A stretch of 32,219 nucleotides of DNA from Oscillospiraceae bacterium (GCA_017561205.1 JAFZDL010000030.1:1-32219); one strand, 5' to 3'. Counted from the first letter of the stretch, positions 24,339 through 30,863 are shown. The notes: generated from the sequence alone by a model not told the origin. Translations and numbers: made by a program.

Positions 24339-25067
24339 CTACTCTCCGAACTTGATATTGATGCCACCGGAGCTGTCGCCGTCCTTGACCTTGATGTAGG
24401 GATTGATGCGTGCAGCAGTGTTAATTACCGGCATGGACTGGATATACACCTTACCGGGGCCGGTAATTGTAGTATGGAACAGACCCTCACCGCCCAGGAA
24501 GATATTCTTTGCGCCCTGGACCATCTGAATATCCATGGTGCAGCTTTCGCTCATAGCGGCAAGGTAGCCGGTGTCCACCACGATGCTCTGGCCTGCTGCC
24601 AGTTCGTATTCTTTGCAATGGCCGTCAATTTCCAGGAAGACCATACCGTCGCCGGTGATTTTCTGCATAATAAATCCTTCACCGCCAAAGAAGCCTTTGC
24701 CCAGCTTCTTTTGGAAATACACAGACAGCTCCAGGCCCTTTTCCATTGCCAGGAAGCCACGCTTCTGCACGATAATGCCGTTACCGGGGGTCACCTGGTA
24801 AGGGATAATGCTGCCAGGGAAGGAAGATGCAAAGGCAATCATTCCAGTGCCGCCCATCGCGGTATATTCATTCATAAACAGAGATTCGCCGGAGAACATT
24901 CTGCCAAGCATCTTTTTGATACCGCCGCCGGTATTGGTGTCCATTTTTATATTGGGGGACATCCAACTCATAGCGCCGCTTTCGGTGCAGAGGCTCTGGC
25001 CCGCTTCGGGATAGCAGATGACTACAGGCAGGTTGCCGCCTTCGATTTCGTATTTGATCATATCCAT
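24339..25067 (-). CDS. AIM24 / TIGR00266-family protein
   Basis: A 242-residue all-beta protein. It has the family's duplicated double-psi-like pattern, rich in glycine turns: PEAGQSLCTESGAMSWMSPN, MGGTGMIAFASSFPGSIIP, FFGGEGFIMQKITGDGMVFL, FLGGEGLFHTTITGPGKVYI. Bacterial members are cytoplasmic and have no established reaction; one member is the mitochondrial AIM24. The ATG at 25067 has AAAGGA six bases upstream. The frame ends in TAG with open sequence beyond it. It may be co-transcribed with the radical SAM gene 46 bases upstream. Confidence 0.88.
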   Translation of the reverse strand: MDMIKYEIEGGNLPVVICYPEAGQSLCTESGAMSWMSPNIKMDTNTGGGIKKMLGRMFSGESLFMNEYTAMGGTGMIAFASSFPGSIIPYQVTPGNGIIVQKRGFLAMEKGLELSVYFQKKLGKGFFGGEGFIMQKITGDGMVFLEIDGHCKEYELAAGQSIVVDTGYLAAMSESCTMDIQMVQGAKNIFLGGEGLFHTTITGPGKVYIQSMPVINTAARINPYIKVKDGDSSGGINIKFGE

Positions 25068-25113
25068 TCTATCCTTTCTGTTTTATTTTGCTATTTTTAG
25101 TATAGCAAATGAT

Positions 25114-25986
25114 TTAAGGGTTTTCAACATCACGCAGGTACTGATTTAAAAGATTCAGCGTTTTCTTTTTATCCGCCGACCACAACGGCGCAATCAGGTC
25201 CTTTTTGGCGCCGTCGCCGGTGATACGGTGGACAACGGTTTCTGCCGGCAGAACTGCGATACAGGCCTTTAGGATTTCGCCATATTCTTCCAGGGTCAGG
25301 GCTGTTACTTTGCCGGCTTCATATTCGTTTGCTATGCGGGTGTTTTTGAGAATGTGCAGCAGGTGGAATTTCACCCCGTCCGTGCAGCAGGCCACTGCAT
25401 AGCGGGTGGTTTCCACTGGATTGTCGGCAGGCAGGCCGATGATGATATGGGTGATCACTTCTATGCCTGCGTTTTTCAAGCGGGAAACGGCATCTGCGTA
25501 AACTGCGGTTTTGTAGCCACGGTTGATGTAGTCCGCTACCCCATCGTCAGCAGTTTGCAGGCCCAATTCCACCGTGACAGGCTTGATTTTGTTCAGTTCT
25601 TTCAGTAATTCTATGGTGCTGTCGGGCAGGCAATCCGGGCGGGTGGCAATATTCAAGCCCACGATATAATCCGGGGCGATAGCCTCATAAAAGAGGGTTT
25701 TCAGGCTGTCATAGGGGGCGTATGTATTGGTGAAGGACTGAAAATAGGCGATGTATTTTCCGTCTTTGATCTTGTCGGCTACCCGCTTTTTCGCCTGTTT
25801 CAACTGGACAGCAATGTCGGTTCCGTGTTCGGCAAATTCCCCGCCACCCAGGGCAGAGCAAAAGATACAACCGCCGGTGGACACAGTACCGTCCCGGTTG
25901 GGGCAGGTAAAGCCCCCGTCTAAGGATAGCTTATACACCTTGCAGTCAAATTTTTCCTTGTAATAATCATTTGCGGTTTTATACAT
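25114..25986 (-). CDS. TIGR01212-family radical SAM protein (YhcC-like)
   Basis: A 290-residue radical SAM enzyme. FTCPNRDGTVSTGGCIFC gives the cluster cysteines Cys28, Cys40 and Cys43, with the wide C-x11-C-x2-C spacing that marks the TIGR01212/YhcC group. Later conserved stretches are GLNIATRPDCLPD, VELGLQTADDGVADYINRGY and HIIIGLPADNP. Substrate is unknown; RNA modification is suspected for the group. The ATG at 25986 has a GCAGGTG site. Probable operon with the AIM24-family gene downstream. Confidence 0.9.
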   Translation of the reverse strand: MYKTANDYYKEKFDCKVYKLSLDGGFTCPNRDGTVSTGGCIFCSALGGGEFAEHGTDIAVQLKQAKKRVADKIKDGKYIAYFQSFTNTYAPYDSLKTLFYEAIAPDYIVGLNIATRPDCLPDSTIELLKELNKIKPVTVELGLQTADDGVADYINRGYKTAVYADAVSRLKNAGIEVITHIIIGLPADNPVETTRYAVACCTDGVKFHLLHILKNTRIANEYEAGKVTALTLEEYGEILKACIAVLPAETVVHRITGDGAKKDLIAPLWSADKKKTLNLLNQYLRDVENP

Positions 25987-26054
25987 AACATCACCTGCTT
26001 TTTACTCTTCAATTATAATAGCAACATATCAAAATCGCAATATATTTGCTGAAT

Positions 26055-26098
26055 GAAATGATAAAGGCTTGACCGATTGGCCAAGCCTTTATCATTTC
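26055..26098. terminator. bidirectional terminator at the end of the zeta-like kinase gene
   Basis: Seventeen-base perfect stem GAAATGATAAAGGCTTG / CAAGCCTTTATCATTTC around a ten-base loop. It overlaps the stop codon of the minus-strand gene. Confidence 0.75.
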
Positions 26099-26649
26099 AT
26101 TTTCTCGATCAATTCCAAAAGCCACTTGGGACTTTTTTGTCCTATAGTCTGCAATTCTCCGTTTTTATACTTTGCAACAGTAACAAAACCGTTGTCGTTA
26201 TCGTAAAAAGTAGCTTCGTTACAATATGGCAAGACTGTCAGCAGATCCTCAAACCGTTTGGAAAAGCGATTGGCCACAGTATCGGTGTTGATATTATGAC
26301 CACCTCTTTTTACCCGGTTTTCAATGCGGAGCAAGCTTTCCTCCATGGTATCAAGACCGACATAGTACAATCGAATATAGTAGTCCTTTGCGATCGCCCG
26401 CTTGATCGTGTCGAGCGTCTTTCTGCCGGAAAGGGTCGTTTCCTGGGTGAAACAAATCTCCTTTTCCAAGCACTCATCAATCAGAGCAATGGCTTTCTTA
26501 CCGCCCTCCAGCAAATTGCCACTACAACCAGCCGTGATCTTATCCACATCTATAATTTTTCCGAGGTTGTCGATCTCTGTCCGCAAAACACCGGTCAAGC
26601 TGCTTTTTCCGCAACCATTAACACCGGCAACGATGGTGTATGTTTTCAC
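26092..26649 (-). CDS. zeta-toxin-like P-loop kinase
   Basis: A 185-residue protein. Walker A is GVNGCGKSS at residues 9-17, and IIDVDKITAG supplies the acidic residue expected in zeta/PezT kinases that phosphorylate UDP-sugars. TLSGRKTLDTIKRA, YYVGLDTMEESLLRIENR and VKRGGHNI match the lid and arginine regions of the zeta-like family. The GTG at 26649 has GGGAG upstream; the earlier ATG frame lacks a site. No epsilon/PezA-type antitoxin gene is adjacent, so it may be an orphan kinase rather than a toxin. Its promoter lies at the junction with a broken small-protein copy. Confidence 0.78.
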   Translation of the reverse strand: MKTYTIVAGVNGCGKSSLTGVLRTEIDNLGKIIDVDKITAGCSGNLLEGGKKAIALIDECLEKEICFTQETTLSGRKTLDTIKRAIAKDYYIRLYYVGLDTMEESLLRIENRVKRGGHNINTDTVANRFSKRFEDLLTVLPYCNEATFYDNDNGFVTVAKYKNGELQTIGQKSPKWLLELIEKMK

Positions 26650-26682
26650 AAAACACACTCCCTTTACATGAATAGTACTTGC

Positions 26683-26711
26683 ATTATAGCACAGCATGAG
26701 CTTTTTTGCAA
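26683..26711 (-). promoter_or_regulatory. promoter of the zeta-like gene
   Basis: On the minus strand, TTGCAA (26706-26711), a 17-base spacer and TATAAT (26683-26688). The -35 ends three bases before repeat homology begins at 26714. Confidence 0.6.
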
Positions 26712-26713
26712 CA

Positions 26714-26741
26714 CTTCTGCTTGTGTCAACTTAGGACCCAT
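26714..26741 (-). pseudogene. 47-residue repeat-family protein, copy F (5' fragment)
   Basis: Only the first nine codons (MGPKLTQAE) remain. Identity to other copies stops at 26714, where the sequence changes into the promoter region of the zeta-like gene. The upstream flank (ACACGAATAT before the ATG) is conserved with copies B and D. Confidence 0.6.
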
Positions 26742-26770
26742 ATATTCGTGTTCCATTAGAGAATTTTTTC

Positions 26771-26799
26771 TTGCTATTTCTCCAAAATAGTGTTATAAT
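26771..26799 (+). promoter_or_regulatory. promoter of structured RNA element 2
   Basis: TTGCTA (26771-26776), a 17-base spacer and TATAAT (26794-26799). It has the same placement relative to the outer RNA arm as in copy 1. Confidence 0.6.
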
Positions 26800-26805
26800 A
26801 TTTAA

Positions 26806-26998
26806 GCCAAACCAACCTAATAATGCAGAAAGTTTAATTTTTTTAGGGATATTATACTCTTTTAACCCATAGAATGAATTTGATAAAAATGCAAATTCTG
26901 ATTCTGTGGGTATAAAAGTATATGCTTTCTGCGGAGTTGGTTTGGCGACTATCGGAGTTTGCATTTTTTGTGCGGTTACTTCGGTAGCCGCACTTTTT
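26806..26998 (+). ncRNA. structured RNA / attenuator-like leader, copy 2
   Basis: Second copy of the element at 23269-23459. GCCAAACCAAC (26806-26816) pairs perfectly with GTTGGTTTGGC (26936-26946), where copy 1 has one mismatch. TGCAGAAAG (26824-26832) pairs with CTTTCTGC (26925-26932). The 3' third, through the UUCG terminator at 26970-26993 and its T-tract, is almost identical to copy 1, whereas the left half has diverged. It leads into the BspA-like gene's GGAGG site at 27006-27010. Confidence 0.5.
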
Positions 26999-27035
26999 AT
27001 TTTATGGAGGTTTTATATAAAAAAGACTACACTAT

Positions 27036-28130
27036 TTGCTGCCCCTAATTCTCATCATTCTATTGGCTGTCATACTGTCCAGAAAAGCTTATGCAGCAAC
27101 AGTAGATTCCGGTACTTATGGTAAGAATATAACATGGACACTGGACAGCAATGGAACTATGACAACCTCCGGCACCGGCGAGAGGGGTGACCTTGGGGAA
27201 GAAGAGCGTGATCACTGGTGGAATATAAAAAATTCAATCAAAACAGTTGTCATTAAAGAGGGCATTACCAGTATCGATGTTTCGGCATTTAGTAACTGCA
27301 CCAACTTATCCAGTATCACTATTCCCAAAAATGTTACAAGCATTGACATTCAGGCTTTTGAGCAATGCTCTAGCCTAGGTGGATTTTGGGTAGACGAAGC
27401 AAACCCCCAATACAGCAGCGATCAATATGGTGTGTTATTTAGCAAGGACAAAACCAAACTTCTAAAGGCCCCTCAAACTCTTACCGGAAGCTATACCGTC
27501 CCGGATGGAGTAACAACACTTGGCGCACTTACCGACTCCGATTCTTCTAACCCCGCTTTCAATGATTGTACCAAGCTAACCAGTGTTACACTACCTGATA
27601 GCGTAAATGTAATTGATATCGCTGCATTTGCAGGCTGCAGCAGTTTAACTAAGGTTAATATTCCCAATGGTGTAAAAAAGATAGATTATATTACCTTTAT
27701 GAACTGCACCAGTTTAACATCCATTACCATCCCAGATAGTGTAACAGATATAAGTAATTATGTTTTCAGCGGTTGCAATAATTTAACCCAAATCACCCTT
27801 GGGAAAGGCATACAGACGATTTATGCGAATGCCTTTTGGGGGTGCGACAAACTATGGCATGTGCTTTATACCGGAACAGAGAACGAATGGAACAATATCA
27901 ATTCTGACCCACAAGGTTATGGAGATTATGAAGGCAACGAATCATTACTATCAGCTACTCGTCATTATAACTGCACAGGAAATGAGATTCTTGACCTAAC
28001 AAACAAAAAATGTAGCATCTGCCTTGCCAACTGCAACCACAACTGGGATAGCGGCAAGGTAACCAAGGTGTTTAAAAAATGCTATTCTCTGACCCCAAAA
28101 GAATGCCGCAAAGGGCGAAATCGCAGCTAA
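27036..28130 (+). CDS. BspA-like leucine-rich-repeat protein, 5' end probably frameshifted
   Basis: A 364-codon frame with LRR_5 (BspA/TpLRR) repeats of about 23 residues, for example LTSITIPDSVTDISNYVFSG and SSLTKVNIPNGVKKIDYITF. Such proteins are usually surface-exposed and adhesive. The start is damaged. GGAGG at 27006-27010 is followed by an ATA, not ATG, at 27017, in a frame reading KKTTLFAA. An extra C in the CCCC run at 27042-27045 shifts that frame out of the hydrophobic signal segment (LILIILLAVILSRKAYA). The listed start is the TTG at 27036, which lacks a nearby ribosome binding site. The C-terminus (CNHNWDSGKVTK, then basic residues) also looks cut. Probably a decaying gene. Confidence 0.6.
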   Translation: MLPLILIILLAVILSRKAYAATVDSGTYGKNITWTLDSNGTMTTSGTGERGDLGEEERDHWWNIKNSIKTVVIKEGITSIDVSAFSNCTNLSSITIPKNVTSIDIQAFEQCSSLGGFWVDEANPQYSSDQYGVLFSKDKTKLLKAPQTLTGSYTVPDGVTTLGALTDSDSSNPAFNDCTKLTSVTLPDSVNVIDIAAFAGCSSLTKVNIPNGVKKIDYITFMNCTSLTSITIPDSVTDISNYVFSGCNNLTQITLGKGIQTIYANAFWGCDKLWHVLYTGTENEWNNINSDPQGYGDYEGNESLLSATRHYNCTGNEILDLTNKKCSICLANCNHNWDSGKVTKVFKKCYSLTPKECRKGRNRS

Positions 28131-28148
28131 CACAAAAAGGAGAAACCT

Positions 28149-28323
28149 ATGTCACGGACGAGTATAAAAGGGGATCTGTTTGCGATACTCAGTGCGGTCA
28201 TCTAAGGATGTCCATTCGTATTTATAATGAAGGTGTCAACCCACCCTCGTGTGTTTGCGTAATGTGATCGGCGCTTCTCTGATGATTGCGGTCGCCGATG
28301 CCAAACAAGCAAAAAAAGCGTGA
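28149..28323 (+). pseudogene. remnant of an EamA/DMT-type transporter gene
   Basis: An AAGGAG site precedes an ATG whose 18-codon frame (SIKGDLFAILSAVI) resembles the first helix of drug/metabolite transporters. It ends in TAA but continues with GCPFVF in the same frame. Shortly before the terminator another frame reads NVIGASLMIAVADAKQAKKA and stops, resembling a transporter C-terminus. The middle of the gene is missing. Assignment is tentative, based on the character of the two ends. Confidence 0.4.
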
Positions 28324-28350
28324 TGAGAGGTACTCTCATCACGCTTTTTT
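28314..28350. terminator. bidirectional terminator
   Basis: Perfect twelve-base stem GCGTGATGAGAG / CTCTCATCACGC with a three-base loop, flanked by As on the left and Ts on the right. It separates the transporter remnant and the amidohydrolase. Confidence 0.85.
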
Positions 28351-29242
28351 ATCGATATACGCGTAAGGCCGTGTCGTGCATCAGGTTGGTCAGTTCGGTG
28401 TCGGTGAAATAGCCTGACTCGCGCACGGTATCGATCAGTGCCTTGTAACTCAAATGTTTGAACACACCGGGGCAATCGGTCCCCCACATCATGTGATCCG
28501 CGCCGACAATGTCCATCACCGCGCGCAGATACGGGTAGTGGTTGCCGTGTTCATTCGGGTGCAAACTTGCGGTGTCAAAAAACACGTTGTCTCGCGCTAG
28601 TTGCCGAATATACGCAAGGCGCTCATCGTTATGCCCGTCGGTGTTGGACGGGAACAACGAATGTGCCACCACAAAGGTCAGGCGCGGATGACGGGAGAGC
28701 ATGGTGAGCAAACGGTCAATGCGAAAACTCGCCGTCCCCCACGTACCCGTGTCCACCGTCACGGTGATACCGCGTTCTTCGCACTGCGCGAGATAGCGGT
28801 CGATTGGCGGTGCGGTCAGATCGAAATCGGGGTGATACCCCGTGAGTCCGAAATGTTCGCTAAGATCGAGTTTGAGACTGCGAAACCCCAACCGATCGGT
28901 GAGGTTATCGAAAATGCGGTCGGCCTCGGCACAATACGGGTCGAACGCGCCCACACCGACAAAACGATCGGGAAACCGCGCGACCGACGCGGCAATAAAT
29001 GCGTTTTGCAACCCATAGTTGGGACTTTGCAACAACACCGCGCGGTGCACATCGGCCTCATCCATCAACCGAAGCAGTGTTTCGGGCATAAATTCCTTGT
29101 TGCCGTGTTCGGGGCGAAGCAGTTGTTCCACGTCGCCGTTGGCCCATTCCACCATACCACCGCCCAGTGCACGTGCTTCACCGCGCGGACCAAACCCCGT
29201 CAGGTGTTCATAAATGTGTGCGTGTGCATCGATGATGTTCAC
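28349..29242 (-). CDS. amidohydrolase-family metal-dependent hydrolase
   Basis: A 297-residue TIM-barrel hydrolase of the amidohydrolase-2 type. The N-terminal IIDAHAHIY gives His7 and His9 as metal ligands, FVVAHSLF a further histidine, and MMWGTDCPG the C-terminal aspartate. Substrate is unknown; relatives include decarboxylases and lactonases. The GTG at 29242 is preceded by GGGGTGG. The 441-codon frame extending to 29674 is an artefact that fuses this gene to a broken small-protein copy through a GC-rich insertion. Its sequence is rich in CG dinucleotides (CGCG, TCG, ACG codons), unlike every neighbour, which suggests recent transfer from another lineage. Confidence 0.82.
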   Translation of the reverse strand: MNIIDAHAHIYEHLTGFGPRGEARALGGGMVEWANGDVEQLLRPEHGNKEFMPETLLRLMDEADVHRAVLLQSPNYGLQNAFIAASVARFPDRFVGVGAFDPYCAEADRIFDNLTDRLGFRSLKLDLSEHFGLTGYHPDFDLTAPPIDRYLAQCEERGITVTVDTGTWGTASFRIDRLLTMLSRHPRLTFVVAHSLFPSNTDGHNDERLAYIRQLARDNVFFDTASLHPNEHGNHYPYLRAVMDIVGADHMMWGTDCPGVFKHLSYKALIDTVRESGYFTDTELTNLMHDTALRVYR

Positions 29243-29319
29243 CGCCGCCACCCCTTTGCCGTTGATGCTACCAGTATACCACGCCCACGGCAAAAACGCA
29301 ATAGATTCTTGCAGTGGGT

Positions 29320-29415
29320 CGATGGGGGCATCGACCCCTACACAAATTGCGTGGATTTCGTAGGGGCGGATGCCCACATCCGCCCGAGAGCCCCTTTTAC
29401 ACAAAGGGGCTTCTA
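29320..29415. repeat. palindromic GC-rich intergenic repeats
   Basis: Two adjacent palindromes: GGGTCGATGGGGGCATCGACCC (about 29316-29337, arms GGGTCGATG/CATCGACCC) and GGGGCGGATG / CATCCGCCC (29363-29386). They are followed by AGCCCCTTTT / AAAGGGGCTT. The motif GTAGGGGCGG recurs as AGGGGCGGCA at 30567-30580 (minus strand). Non-coding; some may act as terminators. Confidence 0.5.
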
Positions 29416-29418
29416 TCG

Positions 29419-29674
29419 TTAAAATAATGTTGTTACCCAATAAATAACCCCATACACCACACTTGCTACCACGCCGTAGACGATAATAGGTCCGGCGATG
29501 GGGAGCGAGCCGACTGCCACCGGTGGCGGAAGGAAGGAGGCGAGCGAGTGGCCGCGGTCGACAGATGCCAAGGAGCGCCGTCGACGCAGGCAGATGTCGG
29601 GCACCGCAACAGGAGAACATCTTCGCGCCGACGCCCAGGATGAAGCCTTCTGCTTGTGTCAACTTAGGACCCAT
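29419..29674 (-). pseudogene. 47-residue repeat-family protein, copy B, interrupted
   Basis: The ATG at 29674 begins MGPKLTQAEGFILGVGAKMF, identical to the family. After that the gene is split by about 112 bp of GC-rich palindromic sequence (about 29500-29614). The other half (AGPIIVYG to TTLF, stop at 29419) continues in a different frame. Upstream lies a second ATGGGTCCTAA block, 25 bases away. Removing the insertion restores a full-length copy, so the insertion is younger than the gene. Confidence 0.65.
29500..29614. mobile_element. GC-rich palindromic insertion inside small-protein copy B
   Basis: About 112 bp absent from copies A, C and D. It contains GCCACCGGTGGC and GTCGAC repeated in GCGGTCGAC...GTCGACGC, giving foldable arms. 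It has no coding capacity and no clear target-site duplication. It is probably a small non-autonomous (MITE- or REP-like) element; exact edges are uncertain by a few bases. Confidence 0.45.
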
Positions 29675-29699
29675 TACTTCGTGTTCTATTAGGACCCAT
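29665..29699. repeat. TTAGGACCCAT direct repeat pair, 25-base period
   Basis: TTAGGACCCAT (29664-29674) and TTAGGACCCAT (29689-29699) repeat with a 25-base period. The unrelated next cassette begins immediately after. Copy D shows the same arrangement, with the second unit AGGACCCAA at 31686-31694. Copy A has only one unit, and copy C has a degenerate one. Candidate boundary or recombination sequence of the cassette units. Confidence 0.5.
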
Positions 29700-29702
29700 A
29701 AA

Positions 29703-29734
29703 AAAACTGCCTACTAAACAAAGTAGGCAGTTTT
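29703..29734 (-). terminator. terminator after the small XRE gene
   Basis: Stem CTGCCTACT / AGTAGGCAG flanked by A and T runs. On the minus strand it ends in a run of Ts and overlaps the stop codon of the XRE gene. Confidence 0.75.
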
Positions 29735-29981
29735 ATTTATAATGCGGCTTTGAATTGTTAGTCAAGCCCAAAATATAGTCAGTAGAAGTTTTGTATAACT
29801 TAGCAAGACGAATCAACACATCTGTGGGTAAATCTCTTAACCCTCGCTCATAGCGGCTATACTGCGATTGCTTCATTCCCAAGTAATCCGCTATCTGCTG
29901 CTGTGTAAAATCGTGATCTTCACGCAAATCCCTTAATCTTGCGTAATAATTGTCCAAATTTACACCAACTTTCATAACCAT
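29733..29981 (-). CDS. small XRE-family regulator
   Basis: An ~82-residue protein that is essentially one helix-turn-helix domain: RLRDLREDHDFTQQQIADYL and SQYSRYERGLRDLPTDVLIR, ending in STDYILGLTN, the usual tail of short Cro/C1-type regulators. The start is uncertain between ATG at 29981 and ATG at 29975, and neither has a strong ribosome binding site. The gene diverges from the zinc-ribbon membrane protein, whose -35 overlaps this start region. It is therefore well placed to repress that gene and itself. Confidence 0.85.
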   Translation of the reverse strand: MVMKVGVNLDNYYARLRDLREDHDFTQQQIADYLGMKQSQYSRYERGLRDLPTDVLIRLAKLYKTSTDYILGLTNNSKPHYK

Positions 29982-29987
29982 TTGGTG

Positions 29988-30016
29988 TTGACATCGTATC
30001 ATAATTATGTTATATT
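29988..30016 (+). promoter_or_regulatory. promoter of the zinc-ribbon membrane protein gene
   Basis: TTGACA (29988-29993), a 17-base spacer and TATATT (30011-30016). It abuts the start of the divergent XRE gene. Confidence 0.65.
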
Positions 30017-30068
30017 TTAGCTATCTTAGAACCGTTCGGTTATATATTATTTAAAAGGGGGTATCACT

Positions 30069-30551
30069 ATGTTTTGTAACATTGGTGGTAAAATTAAGGG
30101 ACTTGCGCGAATCATTTTTATTATTGAGGCCGTTTTTGCAGCAATTGCAGCATGTATTTTCCTTTTTGATGAAGATACAATCTTGATTGGTTTCCTTATA
30201 CTTATTGGTGGATTCCTGAGTGCCTGGATCAGCACCTGGATTTTATTTGGATTTGGCGAACTGATTGAAAAAACAACAGAAATCGCCAACAACACAAAGA
30301 CTACCACTGCAACAGCCGCTCAACGGACAGAGAACTTCTCTGCCGAACAGTGTGAAAATGTCGATAGCGATATTAATGTCGTTACCGATAATAATGTTAC
30401 CGATCCACAGCCCCAAACAGGAATATGTCAGTTGTGCAATAGCGAATCGCATTTAACATATTGTAAAATCAAAGATAATTTAGGCATAAGATATCGCAAT
30501 ATTTGCGACGAATGCATTGCCAAACACAATGCAATTCCTGCAAAAAAATAA
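30069..30551 (+). CDS. hypothetical membrane protein with C-terminal four-cysteine zinc-ribbon-like motif
   Basis: A 160-residue protein. Two hydrophobic helices (residues 13-33 and 38-62) contain IIFIIEAVFAAIAACIFLF and ILIGFLILIGGFLSAWIS. A low-complexity Thr/Asn/Asp-rich linker follows. The C-terminus has CQLC and, 23 residues on, CDEC, a pattern expected for a treble-clef or ribbon zinc site. The ATG at 30069 has AGGGGG upstream and a good promoter. It pairs with the divergent XRE gene. No family is recognised. Confidence 0.72.
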   Translation: MFCNIGGKIKGLARIIFIIEAVFAAIAACIFLFDEDTILIGFLILIGGFLSAWISTWILFGFGELIEKTTEIANNTKTTTATAAQRTENFSAEQCENVDSDINVVTDNNVTDPQPQTGICQLCNSESHLTYCKIKDNLGIRYRNICDECIAKHNAIPAKK

Positions 30552-30559
30552 CAAAAAGC

Positions 30560-30578
30560 GGGCGGCAGATTGCCGCCC
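30560..30578 (-). terminator. terminator between the membrane protein gene and small-protein copy C
   Basis: Stem GGGCGGCA / TGCCGCCC with a three-base loop. On the minus strand it is followed by GCTTTTTGTTATTTTT. It lies immediately after the stop of copy C. Confidence 0.75.
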
Positions 30579-30722
30579 CTATATTATGGTGCCTAGCCAG
30601 TAGATAAATCCATACACAACACTGGCACTTACGCCGTAGACGATGACAGGGCCGGCGATAGTGAACATCTTCGCGCCGACGCCCAGGATGAAGCCTTCTG
30701 CTTGTGTCAACTTAGGACGCAG
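30579..30722 (-). CDS. 47-residue hydrophobic repeat-family protein, copy C (ATG replaced by CTG)
   Basis: A complete 48-codon frame with the family sequence (AEGFILGVGAKMF, AGPVIVYG, SVVYGFIYW, ending GTII). The first two codons are CTG CGT instead of ATG GGT, and the conserved upstream block is missing. Compared with copy D over codons 13-41, 22 codons differ synonymously and only two non-synonymously. Either CTG still initiates, or this copy has recently lost its start. Confidence 0.5.
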   Translation of the reverse strand: MRPKLTQAEGFILGVGAKMFTIAGPVIVYGVSASVVYGFIYWLGTII

Positions 30723-30813
30723 TGTTTTTTGTCGAATTAGCTCAAATTCTTTCGATATAACTCAGATGATAGGGATTTACATCAATACACAGTAAAAAAA
30801 ATATTTACATTGA

Positions 30814-30842
30814 TTCGTTCATATGGTATAATTTATACCGAT
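30814..30842 (+). promoter_or_regulatory. promoter of the esterase gene
   Basis: TTTACA, a 17-base spacer and TATAAT (within about 30803-30833), upstream of the GGAGG site. The stretch 30723-30800 shows no gene. Confidence 0.45.
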
Positions 30843-30863
30843 TTAATTGCGGAGGTATGAACT

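Noticed and set aside
26731-26964. 77-codon minus-strand frame across the RNA element
   Set aside because: The corresponding region in copy 1 is frameshifted, and conservation follows pairing arms and the terminator rather than codons.
28349-29674. 441-codon amidohydrolase fused to an N-terminal extension
   Set aside because: The extension is small-protein copy B plus a GC-rich insertion. A GTG with ribosome binding site at 29242 starts the conserved domain.
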